From assembly GCA_963786985.1 (NCBI GenBank), contig CAWBBL010000025.1, positions 310,001 to 374,000 on the forward strand: a DNA stretch of 64,000 bases. Reading direction: 5' to 3'. Positions 24,987 through 34,127 of the stretch are shown in pieces. The notes under the pieces are model-generated. The model saw nothing but the letters and a program-made list of their open reading frames with translations, was not told the origin of the DNA and made no database searches. Position numbers and translations under genes: made by a program. The DNA comes from Desertimonas sp963786985. Its GTDB lineage: Bacteria; Actinomycetota; Acidimicrobiia; Acidimicrobiales; Ilumatobacteraceae. The first letter of the stretch is position 1. Each line of letters opens with the position of its first letter.

Positions 24987-26056
24987 TGGCCGGCACTGGC
25001 ACCGCCCACCTACGACCGGAGTCCGCCGACACCGTGCTGCGCGCCGAGGACGTCGTCGTCGAGTTCCCGGTCGGCCGCACCGGACTCGTCGTCAGCGCGG
25101 TTGCCGGGATCAGCCTCGACGTGCTGCGCGGCGAGACCGTCGGGATCGTCGGCGAGTCCGGCTGCGGCAAGACGTCGCTGGCGCGGGCGGTGATGCAGCT
25201 GCCTCCACCGGCCTCGGGAACGGTGAGGTTCGAGCAGTCCGAGCTCACCGCCCTCGACGGCAAGGCGATGCGTGCCTCGCGCACTGGCATGCAGATGATC
25301 TTCCAGGACCCGATCGCCGCCCTCAACCCCCGGCGACCGGTCCGCGAGAGTGTGCGCCAGCCGTTGGCGATCTGGGGTCGTGGGGATCACACGGCGCAGC
25401 TGGCGATCGTCGACCGGGTCCTCGACGAGGTCGGCATCGACCCCGTGCGCGCTGCCGAGAGCCGACCCCACGAACTGTCCGGTGGGCAGTGCCAGCGGGT
25501 GGCGATCGCCAGAGCACTCGTCCTCCAGCCGAGCCTGGTGCTGTGCGACGAGCCGGTGTCGGCGCTCGACGTCAGTGTGCAAGCCCAGGTGCTCAACCTG
25601 CTCGAGGACCTCAAGGTCAGCCACCAGCTTTCACTGGTCTTCATCGCCCACGACCTCGCCGTGGTCCGGCATGTCAGCGATCGTGTCGCGGTGATGTATC
25701 TCGGCAAGCTCTGCGAGGTGGCCGGCAGTGAGCTGCTGTACAGCGCCCCGGCCCACCCGTACACGAGGATGTTGCTCGACTCGATTCCTGTGCCCGATCC
25801 CTCCGTCGCCCCGGTGCCGCCCACGGCAACCGGGGAACCGCCATCGGCGGTCTTCGCCAAGGGCGCCCTGCCGGTCGGCTGCCGGTTTGCGTCGCGCTGC
25901 CCGCGGGCGACAAGTGTCTGCGCCGAGGTCGAGCCCGTGCTCACCCCTGTCGCCGCACCCGGGAGCGCCCCTGCTGACCACTTCGTAGCGTGTCACCACC
26001 CGCTGACAGGTGGCGCGGAGGCCGTGACACCCCACTGGTACGGTCCGCAGCAATGA
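24986..26056 (+). CDS. oppF: ABC transporter ATP-binding protein, OppF type
   Basis: A 356-residue ATPase partner of OppD. Walker A is GESGCGKT (56-63), the signature is LSGGQCQRVAIARAL, Walker B is LVLCDEP and the H-loop is IAHDLAVV. Its C-terminal domain also has the oligo_HPY cysteines (CRFASRCPRATSVC). The start ATG at 24986 shares a base with the oppD stop. It ends in an ATGA overlap with the DNA glycosylase gene, which appears to ride on the same transcript. Confidence 0.9.
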   Translation: MAGTGTAHLRPESADTVLRAEDVVVEFPVGRTGLVVSAVAGISLDVLRGETVGIVGESGCGKTSLARAVMQLPPPASGTVRFEQSELTALDGKAMRASRTGMQMIFQDPIAALNPRRPVRESVRQPLAIWGRGDHTAQLAIVDRVLDEVGIDPVRAAESRPHELSGGQCQRVAIARALVLQPSLVLCDEPVSALDVSVQAQVLNLLEDLKVSHQLSLVFIAHDLAVVRHVSDRVAVMYLGKLCEVAGSELLYSAPAHPYTRMLLDSIPVPDPSVAPVPPTATGEPPSAVFAKGALPVGCRFASRCPRATSVCAEVEPVLTPVAAPGSAPADHFVACHHPLTGGAEAVTPHWYGPQQ

Positions 26057-26965
26057 CCCTCACGGACGCCGCGCTCCTCGAACCGTTGCAGCAGCGAATG
26101 ATCCGTCTCAATCTCGGTTGGTACCGCGTTGGTCGCCACGATCCGACGACGTGGATCGGCGCCGGGGCGATGGTTCGCGGCGTTCTGACCCCGGACGGGC
26201 CCGCTTCGGTTCGTATCGGATGGAGCACACCAGCCGGCCTGACGGTCGATGCGTGGGGGCCCGGCGCCGACTGGGCGGCGCGGTGCGGCGCCGGCGATGA
26301 CCGCTTTCGGCAAGTCCGTCGACCCCGTCGCTGACCATCACCCGCTGGTTACGCGGGCCGCCCATCAGCGGCCGGGGTTTGCCGCTGGGGCGAGCGGTGA
26401 TCTGTATCACGCCTTGTTGCCGACGATCATCGGCCAGCGGATCACCGCCCGTGAAGCCGTCCGCCAGTGGCAGTTCCTCGCGTACCGGCTTGGTGAACCG
26501 GCGCCGGGCCCGTTCACCGGACTGCTGCTGCCGCCCAGCCCGCAGCGCCTGGCGTCGACACCGACCTGGTGGTTCCATCCCCTCGGCATCGAGGTCAAGC
26601 GGGCCAGAACGCTGGTCGCCGTGGCGCGGATCGTCCATCGGCTGTGGGAGTGGGCGACGCTCGGCGCCGACGAGGCGGCGGCCAAACTGGCCCTCGTTCC
26701 CGGCGTCGGCCCGTGGACGATCGGCATGGTGCGCGGGCCGGTCTTCGGCGACGACGATGCGGTTCCCGTCGGCGACTTGCACTTCCCCCGCACCGTGAGC
26801 TGGAACCTCGCCGGCGAGCCACGCGGCGACGACGCCCGGATGCTCGAACTGCTCGAGCCCTTTCGTCCTCAGCGCGGTCGAGTGCTGCGTCTCGTCGGGC
26901 TGGCCGGCAAGCGCGCCCCGGCCTACGGGCCGAAGCGACGGATCCTGCCGATGTACAAGTGGTGA
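26053..26965 (+). pseudogene. AlkA-like DNA-3-methyladenine glycosylase, frameshifted by one extra base
   Basis: The N-terminal part reads from ATG 26053 (MTLTDAALLEPLQ) through GRHDPTTWIGAGA and a short beta-rich domain, then the match moves to another frame at FGKSVDPVADHHPLVTRAA and continues to YGPKRRILPMYKW. Removing one T in the TTT at 26305-26307 gives GDDRFGKSVDP and a single 303-residue protein. The HhH-GPD domain is visible as LPTIIGQRITAREAV, VPGVGPWTIGMVRG and an essential Asp region in PVGDLHFPR. Such enzymes excise alkylated bases. The intact flanking coding suggests a base-call error rather than decay. Confidence 0.8.
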
Positions 26966-28128
26966 TCACGCCGTGGCGCCGCGCGGTGGCCATCGGGATC
27001 GCTGCCTACGTCGTGTCGCGCCTGATCGTGCTGTTCGGCGCCTACACGCGGGCGGCGCAAGTCGTCACCGACCGCCAGGGTCGCGGCAACCCGTTCCCGC
27101 GCAGCACGCGCCCGATGATCGAGGCGATCTTCACGCAGTGGGACGGCAAGTGGTACCGGATGATCGCCGAACACGGCTATCCCAGCGAACTTCCCGAGCG
27201 GATCACCTACATCACCGGCGACGGCGCAACCGTGGCGTTCTTTCCGGTGTACCCCTACGTGGCGCGGTGGTTCGACGTGATCGCCCCCGGTGGAATCGTC
27301 CAAGCCCTGCTCGGGGTCAACGTCGTGTTGTCGGTCGCCGCCGTGGTGCTGGTCGGACTGCTCGCCCGCGAGGTGTACGACATCCCCACGGCGCAACGGG
27401 CGATGGTGCTGTTCGTCCTGTTCCCGGGCTCCGTCGTGCTGTCGTGGTCGTACGCCGAAGCGGCGCTCATCGTGTGCGCCGCGGCGTGTCTGCTGTTCCT
27501 CCAACGCGAGCAGTGGGCGCTGGCGGGAATCGCTGCTGCGATCGGCAGCGCGACGCGCCCCAACGGCGTCGCCATCGTGGCCGCCTGTGTCGTGGCTGCG
27601 GCGATAGCGATCTACAAGCATCGGCAATGGCGGTCGCTGATCGCCGTCGCCTTGGCACCGTTGGGTGTGATCGGCTACCACGCCTACCTACGGGTACACA
27701 CCGGTGAGTGGGGCGCGTGGAATCGGGCCCAGCGCGATGCCTGGAACGAGGGGTGGAGCTGGGGCGCCACGGCGATTCGCTTCACCTGGCGGTTCCTCGA
27801 GAACCCGCTGGGCACGGCTTCCGGGGCGACCTACCTGCACACCACGTTGGCGCTGGCAATGGTCGGGTTCGGGTCGTTCTGCGCGATCCGCGTTCGCCTG
27901 CCATGGCCGATGCTGGCGTACGTCGCCGTCGTTGTGGCGTTGATGATTGGCCCGGAGACCGTCTCGGGCCGACCGCGTTTTGTCTTCACCGCATTCCCTC
28001 TCGTCGTCGGTGTCGCCGCGTGGTGGCCGCGCCGACCCCGCGAGGCCTGGGACGGTCTGATCCTCCTTTCCGCCGGTGGGCTGGCCGCGGCGGCGATGTT
28101 CTACGGATCGTTCGCGGCGATCCCATGA
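26962..28128 (+). CDS. PIG-V-like GT-C glycosyltransferase (polyprenyl-P-mannose dependent type)
   Basis: A 388-residue polytopic membrane protein with 8-9 helices. The luminal-loop motif QWDGKWYRMIAEHGYP (about residues 53-68) and AFFPVYPYVARWF are those of the PIG-V / GT76-like mannosyltransferases, which take mannose from a polyprenyl phosphate donor. A GT2 gene follows directly, and a Ppm1-type polyprenol-phosphate-mannose synthase gene lies at 30.2 kb, so a donor is available. GTG at 26962 overlaps the glycosylase stop (GTGA). The acceptor is unknown; lipid-linked glycans are plausible. Confidence 0.72.
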   Translation: MITPWRRAVAIGIAAYVVSRLIVLFGAYTRAAQVVTDRQGRGNPFPRSTRPMIEAIFTQWDGKWYRMIAEHGYPSELPERITYITGDGATVAFFPVYPYVARWFDVIAPGGIVQALLGVNVVLSVAAVVLVGLLAREVYDIPTAQRAMVLFVLFPGSVVLSWSYAEAALIVCAAACLLFLQREQWALAGIAAAIGSATRPNGVAIVAACVVAAAIAIYKHRQWRSLIAVALAPLGVIGYHAYLRVHTGEWGAWNRAQRDAWNEGWSWGATAIRFTWRFLENPLGTASGATYLHTTLALAMVGFGSFCAIRVRLPWPMLAYVAVVVALMIGPETVSGRPRFVFTAFPLVVGVAAWWPRRPREAWDGLILLSAGGLAAAAMFYGSFAAIP

Positions 28129-28886
28129 GCGACCTGAACCCGCGTCCGTGCCTGTCGGTCGCCGTGCCGTGCTACGACGAGGCCGACACGATTCCCACGG
28201 TCATCGCCCGCGTGCTGGCGTCGCCGTGGACCGCCGAGGTCGTGGTCGTCGACGACGGATCGACCGACGGCACCTCGAAGGTCCTTGCCGATCTCGTGGC
28301 CGAGCTCGACGACGATCGCCTCACGGTCATCACCCATGTCGGCAACCGCGGCAAGGGAGCAGCGTTACGCAGCGCGTTCGCCGTCGCCTGCGGTGAGTAC
28401 GTCGTGATCCAAGACGCCGACCTCGAGTACGACCCGCGGGACTACGACCTGCTCCTCGAACCACTCGAACGGGGCGTGGCCGACGTCGTGTTCGGTTCCC
28501 GTTTCCTCAGTGGGCGACCACATCGGGTCCTCTACTTCTGGCACTCGCTGGGCAATCGCACGCTCACCCTGCTGTCGAACATGTTCACCGACCTCAACCT
28601 GTCGGACATGGAGTCGTGCTCCAAGTGCTTCCGTCGTGAGGTCCTCGACGGGCTCACGCTGCGTGAGGATCGCTTCGGGATCGAGCCAGAGCTGACGGCC
28701 AAGGTCGCCGGGGGCGGCTGGCGGATCTACGAGGTCGGGATCTCCTACAGCGGGCGAACGTACGCCGAGGGCAAGAAGATCGGCTGGCGCGACGGGGTGT
28801 GGGCGGCGGTGTGCATCGTGCGCTACTCACCCGTGCTCCGCCGCCTCGTCCCGACTCGGTCGCGCCGACGCAACGCGCCGACCTGA
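28125..28886 (+). CDS. Family 2 glycosyltransferase (DPM1/dolichyl-phosphate type)
   Basis: A 253-residue GT2 protein. The nucleotide-sugar pocket shows VVVVDDGSTDGTS and the DXD-like VIQDADLEYDP. There is no C-terminal membrane domain. Similar enzymes add a sugar (glucose or mannose) to polyprenyl phosphate or to lipid precursors. ATGA overlap with the GT-C gene places it in the same pathway. It ends immediately next to the convergent SGNH hydrolase, the two stops meeting in TGATCA. Confidence 0.82.
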   Translation: MSDLNPRPCLSVAVPCYDEADTIPTVIARVLASPWTAEVVVVDDGSTDGTSKVLADLVAELDDDRLTVITHVGNRGKGAALRSAFAVACGEYVVIQDADLEYDPRDYDLLLEPLERGVADVVFGSRFLSGRPHRVLYFWHSLGNRTLTLLSNMFTDLNLSDMESCSKCFRREVLDGLTLREDRFGIEPELTAKVAGGGWRIYEVGISYSGRTYAEGKKIGWRDGVWAAVCIVRYSPVLRRLVPTRSRRRNAPT

Positions 28887-30213
28887 TCACCCAGGTGGCG
28901 GTGTTGAGCGAACCTCGTGTTGCTCGAGCTGGTGGTCGTAGATCGGGCTTGCCGGAACCGTCACCATGGGAAGCTCGCCGGTCCGTCGTAGGTCGGCGAC
29001 GCTGCGGAGCGGCGATGTCGCCGGGTGGACTCGCGCCCAGCGCCGCGAGGCCCGCTGGGCGACGACGTACCGCCGGCGCAGGGCCACGGCGGTGACCAGA
29101 GCGACCACCGACGATGCGCTGACGATCGGCCAGACGGGCAGACCGTCATCGCCCCCGGCGGCGCCCTCGGTCTCACTGACCCCGCTGCGTTGCGCCGGTC
29201 GTGGCACGGTGGTTGGAGCGGCGGTTGTCGCCGGCCCGGTCGTCGTCGCGTTGGACTGCTCGACGGCTTCGGGATCCTCGTACACGCCGAGCGCCCGCGC
29301 CGTCGCGATGTCGACCGCGCCGGTCTCCTGGAGGCCGTCGTTGCGCCGCTGATACTCGGCGACGGCGGCCATCGTGTCGTTGCCGTACACGCCATCGGCC
29401 CCGCCGGCGACCTCGATGTCGGCGGCGATCAGTGCTTCCTGGACACCGGCGACGATCTCGCCCTCGGCGCCCGGCACGAGCACCGTCCACGGCGCCGCCG
29501 CCGGGCTGACGTCCTCCCCGGCGAGCACCCGCTCGACCGTGCCGGCGATGAACGTCGTGACGGCGTCGACCCCACGAGCGGTGAGGTGCACGCCGTCGGC
29601 CTCGAACCACGCCGATGCGCCGTTCGAGTACGTCGCCCAGTCGGCGACCTGCAGATAGCCGTCGGATGCCTCGGCGGCAGCGATGAGCTGCTCGTTGTAC
29701 TCACGGAACGTGTTGATGCTCGACTGTTCCTGGGGGTCGGAGTAGTCGACGTCGTCGCTCGTCCGCAGGCTCAGCCAGACGACGTGATCGACACCCTGAG
29801 CCGCGCGCCGCTTCGACAACTCCGGCGATCGCCTCGTCGATCGTCCACACCGGGTCGTTGTAGCCGGACATCACCACGAGGACCTCGCCGAGGTCGCCCC
29901 CGAGCGTGCTCATCGCCCCGATCACGTTGGCCGACCGGTATCCCTCGCGGCTGATGCACGACTGCTCGATCGTCCGGCGGCACGACTCGGCGCTGAACAC
30001 GAAGTTGAACCGCTCGAGGGCGCCATAGTCGGCGTACCAACGAACACCGGTCAGCGTCGAGTCCCCGATGATGCTGATGTACGGAGCGTCTCCGGCGTCG
30101 TCGAAGTACACGGTCTGGTCCGCCCGCGCCGCCGACCCGAGCATCGCCAGCGAACCGACGGCCACCGCCGCGGCGGTGATCGCCCATCTACGGAAACTGC
30201 CGATGGCTGTCAT
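28887..30213 (-). pseudogene. Secreted SGNH hydrolase with peptidoglycan-binding domain, frameshifted by one extra base
   Basis: The N-terminal frame has a signal peptide (residues 1-31), a block I GDS motif with S52 (SIIGDSTLTG), and runs to VVEAARG. The match then shifts frame to AQGVDHVVWLSL and continues through DGVHLTARG (block V Asp-His), a PG_binding_1-like domain (PGAEGEIVAGVQEAL, YGNDTMAAVAEYQRR) and a C-terminal transmembrane helix (WPIVSASSVVALVTAV). Dropping one C at 29801-29802 restores a 441-residue enzyme. It is probably an O-acyl or wall-polymer esterase held at the cell surface. Similar single-base breaks at three other loci favour sequence error. Confidence 0.8.
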
Positions 30214-30247
30214 CAGATCGTCACAAACTAGCGCTGCGATGCGGCGC

Positions 30248-30961
30248 TCAACGCCGCATGGCGTCGCGCAGCGCCCACGTCGTCACCAGCCACATCGACT
30301 CGGCGACGATGCGCCCGGACATCTTCGACACGCCGTATCGGCGGTCGCGAAAGACGATCGGCGTCTCCATCACGCGCAGTTCGGCGCGGACCAGCCGACG
30401 CACGAGTTCGGTGAGGAATGCGTAGCCCTCGGCGGTTGTCGACGCCGGGTCGATCTCCTTGAGCGCCGATGCCCGGAAGGCGCGGAATCCCGACGTGCAG
30501 TCGCGGACCTGCAGACGCAGGACGAACGACGCGTAGCGGTTCCCCCACCGCGACAGAACCCGCCGGTGCACCGGCCAGTCGACCGTCGCCCCGCCGGGCA
30601 CGTAACGCGAGCCGATGACGGCATCGGCGCCGGCCTCGATGAGTCGCACCAGCTCGGGGAGCACGCCAGGGTCGTGGGACAGGTCGACATCCATCGACAC
30701 GACGACGTCGTAGCCGTGGTCGAGGGCGTACTCGAAACCGGCCCGGTAGGCGCTCCCGAGGCCCTGCTTGGCCGGCCGGCGCAGCACCTCGATGCCGCCC
30801 AGCTCGGCGCCCAGCTGGGCGGCCACGTCGGCAGTCCCGTCCGGGCTGTTGTCGTCGACGACGAGCACGTCGGCGTCGGGGACCGCTGCCCGCACCGAGG
30901 GGAGCACGAGCCGAGCGTTGTCGCGCTCGTTGTACGTCGGCATGACGACCAACACGCGCAT
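30248..30961 (-). CDS. ppm1: Polyprenol monophosphomannose synthase (GT2)
   Basis: A 237-residue DPM1-type enzyme that makes polyprenyl-phosphate-mannose from GDP-mannose. It has the VVDDNSPDGT and SMDVDLSHDP motifs and the VRDCTSGFRAF segment typical of Ppm1. It is the stand-alone catalytic domain without the acyltransferase half found in mycobacterial fused Ppm1. A TAGCCT element lies 9 bases before the ATG at 30961. It supplies a plausible donor for the PIG-V-like GT-C at 27 kb. Confidence 0.85.
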   Translation of the reverse strand: MRVLVVMPTYNERDNARLVLPSVRAAVPDADVLVVDDNSPDGTADVAAQLGAELGGIEVLRRPAKQGLGSAYRAGFEYALDHGYDVVVSMDVDLSHDPGVLPELVRLIEAGADAVIGSRYVPGGATVDWPVHRRVLSRWGNRYASFVLRLQVRDCTSGFRAFRASALKEIDPASTTAEGYAFLTELVRRLVRAELRVMETPIVFRDRRYGVSKMSGRIVAESMWLVTTWALRDAMRR

Positions 30962-30970
30962 GGCCTGGCG

Positions 30971-30976
30971 AGGCTA
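30971..30976 (-). promoter_or_regulatory. Leaderless -10 element for ppm1
   Basis: TAGCCT on the minus strand ends 9 bases before the ATG at 30961. Confidence 0.4.
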
Positions 30977-30987
30977 GATCAGAATCT

Positions 30988-31067
30988 CCGATCTGGGCGG
31001 CCGCAGGGGCTACATCCGGACCGCATGCCGCCCAGACTCCGATTTGGACCGAAGGCCGCCCAGAACG
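30988..31067 (-). repeat. Composite palindromic repeat R2
   Basis: Reverse-oriented copy of the R1 design: read on the minus strand it gives CTGGGCGGCCTTCGGTCC, then CTGGGCGGCATGCGGTCC, a spacer and GGCCGCCCAGATCGG. It occupies the 121-base gap between the glycosyltransferase genes ppm1 and GT4. Confidence 0.75.
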
Positions 31068-31082
31068 ACAAGCGGGGGTCGG

Positions 31083-32234
31083 TCAGCCGACGTGGTGGCG
31101 CCGGGCCTCGCCGAGCAGCACTTCGAGCACCCCGGTCGCCGTGCGCTCCCAGGTCAAGGTGCGTGCTCTGGTCGCCGCCGCCGACCCCAGGCGTCCGCGC
31201 AGCGCCTCGTCGGCGAGCACGGTGGCCAGGGCGCCACCGAGACGTTCCGGCGCGGCGAGCAGCCCGGTCTTCCCGTCGACCACCGAGCAGCGGTGGCCGC
31301 GGATGTCCGTGGCGACCGCGGGCGTCGCGCATGCCGCGGCCTCGGTCAGCGAGAGCCCCCACCCCTCGGCGAGTGACGCGCTGAGCACGACCCAGGCGCG
31401 CCGGTACTCGTCGCGCAGTTGGTCGCGCTCGACGTAGCCGGCGAACTCGACCCACTCGGTGGCGCGGTGCTCGGTGACCCACGTACGCAGCTCCCCCGCC
31501 AGGGGGCCGTCGCCGACGAGCCGCAGCCGCAAGTCAGGCACCTCGCGGCGGGCCAGCGCCGCAGCTCGGAGGGCGAGGTGGAAGCGCTTCACCGGAGCAA
31601 ACCGGCCGACGGCGAGCACGAGCGGTGTCGGCGACCGCTCGCCGCCGGGCGTGAAGCGCTCCTCGACACCGTTGGGAACCGCCGTGACCCGTCGTGCATC
31701 GAACCCCAACTCGAGCAACTCCTCGCGCGTGGATTCCGAGGGTGTGACCGTGGCGCCGTGCCGGTACACCACCGGGGCGATGCGCGCCTCCAGCGCCCGC
31801 CCCATCGCGGCCAGCGGCTGGGGCATCATCTGGTCCCACATCGGCCCGTGGACGTGGTGGATGATCGTCACACGCGGCCGTCGGTACCAGACCGGCGAGA
31901 ACCAGGGGACGCCGTTCCAGACCTCGACGAGCGCATCGGACCGACCCATCCGCCCGAACACCTCGGCGAACCCAGCTCTGGGGAACACGGTGTAGCGACT
32001 CCCCCGCCTGATCACGTCGTAGCCATGCCGTTCCGAGCGTGCCGGCAGTTCGCCGGCCGCCGACGTCCGCAGCACGACATCGAGCCCGGCTGCCGCCCAG
32101 CGCCGCAGCACCTCGTCGGCGTGGACCTCCGAGCCGCCGGCGTCGGGGTCGTCGAGATCCCGCCAAGCGAGCACGTGGATGCGCTGGACCCGGGCGGCGC
32201 GGAGGTCGGCGGCGAGCTCATCGATGGCCGACAC
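31083..32234 (-). CDS. Family 4 glycosyltransferase
   Basis: A 383-residue GT-B fold enzyme. The N-terminal half has DPDAGGSEVHADEVLRRW, the C-terminal half has VGRFAPVKRFHLALRAA and the E-x7-E motif EGWGLSLTEAAACATP. Such proteins move hexose or other sugars from nucleotide donors to envelope glycans. GTG at 32234 is supported by TACGTT 7 bases upstream. It lies divergent to the GMC oxidoreductase and epimerase operon, and is likely part of the same envelope-glycan block. Confidence 0.85.
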   Translation of the reverse strand: MSAIDELAADLRAARVQRIHVLAWRDLDDPDAGGSEVHADEVLRRWAAAGLDVVLRTSAAGELPARSERHGYDVIRRGSRYTVFPRAGFAEVFGRMGRSDALVEVWNGVPWFSPVWYRRPRVTIIHHVHGPMWDQMMPQPLAAMGRALEARIAPVVYRHGATVTPSESTREELLELGFDARRVTAVPNGVEERFTPGGERSPTPLVLAVGRFAPVKRFHLALRAAALARREVPDLRLRLVGDGPLAGELRTWVTEHRATEWVEFAGYVERDQLRDEYRRAWVVLSASLAEGWGLSLTEAAACATPAVATDIRGHRCSVVDGKTGLLAAPERLGGALATVLADEALRGRLGSAAATRARTLTWERTATGVLEVLLGEARRHHVG

Positions 32235-32241
32235 GGCCTGG

Positions 32242-32247
32242 AACGTA
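32242..32247 (-). promoter_or_regulatory. Leaderless -10 element for GT4
   Basis: TACGTT on the minus strand ends 7 bases before the GTG at 32234. Confidence 0.45.
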
Positions 32248-32286
32248 CCCGCCGATGCCGGCCTCCGACAGCGACGGGCTGACCAC

Positions 32287-32292
32287 TAACGT
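32287..32292 (+). promoter_or_regulatory. Leaderless -10 element for the GMC-epimerase operon
   Basis: TAACGT ends 9 bases before the GTG at 32302. Confidence 0.4.
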
Positions 32293-32301
32293 GCCGTCAC
32301 C

Positions 32302-32655
32302 GTGAGAGGCAAGCTGCGGCGGTCGTTCCCGCTCGTCCGTCTCGTCGAGGAGTTCACCGACCGGCTCCTCGTCGTCGACCTGCCCCGCTTGCCGGTGGAG
32401 CGCCGCGACCAGACGGTGGCCTTCGCCGGGCGCCGGGTTGCCGTGCTGCCCTCCCCCATGCGGCTCGGGATCTCCGTCGTCGCCCTGAGCGTCGCCGGCG
32501 CGAGCAGGGTCGCCGGGCGAGCACGCGTCGCCCGCTTCCTCGCCAGCCACAGACTCCCGGCCTTTGGCGACTATGTCCGGCTCGTCCGTTCCCTGACCTA
32601 CGCGTACGTGTGGGAGACCTGGCCGGCGACGGCCGCTGACGGAGCGCCGCGTTGA
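32302..32655 (+). CDS. Small conserved protein upstream of GMC oxidoreductase, unknown function
   Basis: 117 residues, no recognised domain. It has an Arg-rich middle, a SPMRLGISVVALSVAG hydrophobic stretch (about 52-67) and a C-terminal FGDYVRLVRSLTYAYVWETWP segment rich in aromatics. It overlaps the GMC gene (TTGA), so it is probably a dedicated partner or small subunit, in the way gluconate-type dehydrogenases have a small companion. That role is inference. Confidence 0.55.
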   Translation: MRGKLRRSFPLVRLVEEFTDRLLVVDLPRLPVERRDQTVAFAGRRVAVLPSPMRLGISVVALSVAGASRVAGRARVARFLASHRLPAFGDYVRLVRSLTYAYVWETWPATAADGAPR

Positions 32656-34127
32656 CGACACCGCTGCCTCTGGCCACGATCGACGACCTCCCAGCGGCCA
32701 CCGACGTGCTCGTCGTCGGGTCCGGCGCGGGCGGAGGTCCGACGGCGGCCCTGCTCGCCGAGGCCGGCCTCGACGTGGTCGTCGTCGAGGAGGGCCAGCT
32801 CGTTCGCCAGGGCGATGTCGTCCCGTTCTCGCTCGAACAGATGGACCGTCAGTACCGAGCCGGCGGGGTCACCGCCGCCCTCGGTCACCCCACGCTCGCC
32901 TACGCCGAGGGGTGCTGCGTCGGCGGCGGGACCGAGATCAACTCCGGGCTGTACCGGCGGCCACCCGAGGACGTGCTGTGGCGCTGGCGCCACGATCACG
33001 GCCTCGACGATCTCGACGTCGACGAGCTGTACCAGATCTGCGACGAAGTCGAGGCGGAGCTCAGCGTGCGATCGCTGCCCGGCCCGCCGACCGCGCCCAG
33101 CGACCGCTTGCGGGCCGGCGCCCAGCGGCTCGGCTGGGAGCACGGCGAGATCCCCCGCTGGATGGCCTACTCCGGAGCCGACGTCAGCACGGGCCGGCGC
33201 CGCAGCATGACCGAGACCTATCTCCCCCGGGCGACTGCCGCCGGCGCCAGCCTCGCCGTCCGCCAGCGAGTCGACCGCCTCGAGGTCGATCGTCGCCCGG
33301 GCGGGGCCATCGCCACCGCGGCGGTCGTCACCGACCGCGCCGGGGCGACCAGACGGATCGGTTTCCGTCACGTCATGGTCTGCGGCGGGGCGATCCAGAC
33401 GCCGGCCCTGCTGCAGCGTTCGGGACTCGGCCGGCGCTTCGGCGCCCCGCTCGCCGCCCATCCAACCGTCAAGCTGGCGGCGCGCTTCGCCGACGACGTC
33501 AACGTCCCCGATGACGTACCCGTCCATCAAGTCAGCGAGTTCGCCCCCGACCTCTCCTTCGGCGGATCGGCGTCGAGCCCGGGCCTCGTCGCCCTGGCGC
33601 TCAGCGACCACTGGGCGCTGTTCGGCGCGGCGATCGAGGCCTGGCGGCAGATCGCCGTGTACTACGCAGCGATCACCAGCGAGGGACGCGGCCGGGTCGT
33701 CGCCGTGCCTGGGTGGCGCGACCCGCTGGTCACCTACCGCCTCACCCGTCGAGATCGCGCCCTGCTCGGCCGCGGCCTCGCTCGCCTGGCGCTCGTGCTG
33801 CTGGAAGCCGGCGCCACCGCCGTGTATCCATCGTTCCGCGGCGCCCCGATCGTGCGCTCCCGACGCGACCTGGCGGCACTCCAGGGCACGTTCGCGGCCT
33901 CTCGGGCGAGCCTGATGACGGTGCACCTGTGCTCGACGGCGCCGATGGGCGCCGATCCGCGCCGGGCGACGACCGATCGCCGCGGTCTCGTCCACGGCAC
34001 CACCAACGTGTTCGTCAACGACGCTTCGCTGCTGCCCGACGCCCCAGGAGTCAATCCGCAAGCGTCGGTGATGGCCCTCGCCATCCGCAACGTCCGGCGG
34101 TTCCTCGACGGCCGAGCTGGCCGATGA
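32652..34127 (+). CDS. GMC-family FAD oxidoreductase
   Basis: A 491-residue glucose-methanol-choline type flavoprotein. The dinucleotide motif GSGAGGG is at about residues 23-29, the second FAD segment is EGCCVGGGTEINSGLYRR, and the C-terminal HLCSTAPMGADP plus NVFVNDASLLPDAPGVNPQ are the family's catalytic end. The TTG start overlaps the preceding small gene. It may oxidise a sugar or steroid-like alcohol; in this glycan block an oxidation of a sugar or lipid-linked intermediate is plausible but not shown. Confidence 0.85.
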   Translation: MTTPLPLATIDDLPAATDVLVVGSGAGGGPTAALLAEAGLDVVVVEEGQLVRQGDVVPFSLEQMDRQYRAGGVTAALGHPTLAYAEGCCVGGGTEINSGLYRRPPEDVLWRWRHDHGLDDLDVDELYQICDEVEAELSVRSLPGPPTAPSDRLRAGAQRLGWEHGEIPRWMAYSGADVSTGRRRSMTETYLPRATAAGASLAVRQRVDRLEVDRRPGGAIATAAVVTDRAGATRRIGFRHVMVCGGAIQTPALLQRSGLGRRFGAPLAAHPTVKLAARFADDVNVPDDVPVHQVSEFAPDLSFGGSASSPGLVALALSDHWALFGAAIEAWRQIAVYYAAITSEGRGRVVAVPGWRDPLVTYRLTRRDRALLGRGLARLALVLLEAGATAVYPSFRGAPIVRSRRDLAALQGTFAASRASLMTVHLCSTAPMGADPRRATTDRRGLVHGTTNVFVNDASLLPDAPGVNPQASVMALAIRNVRRFLDGRAGR

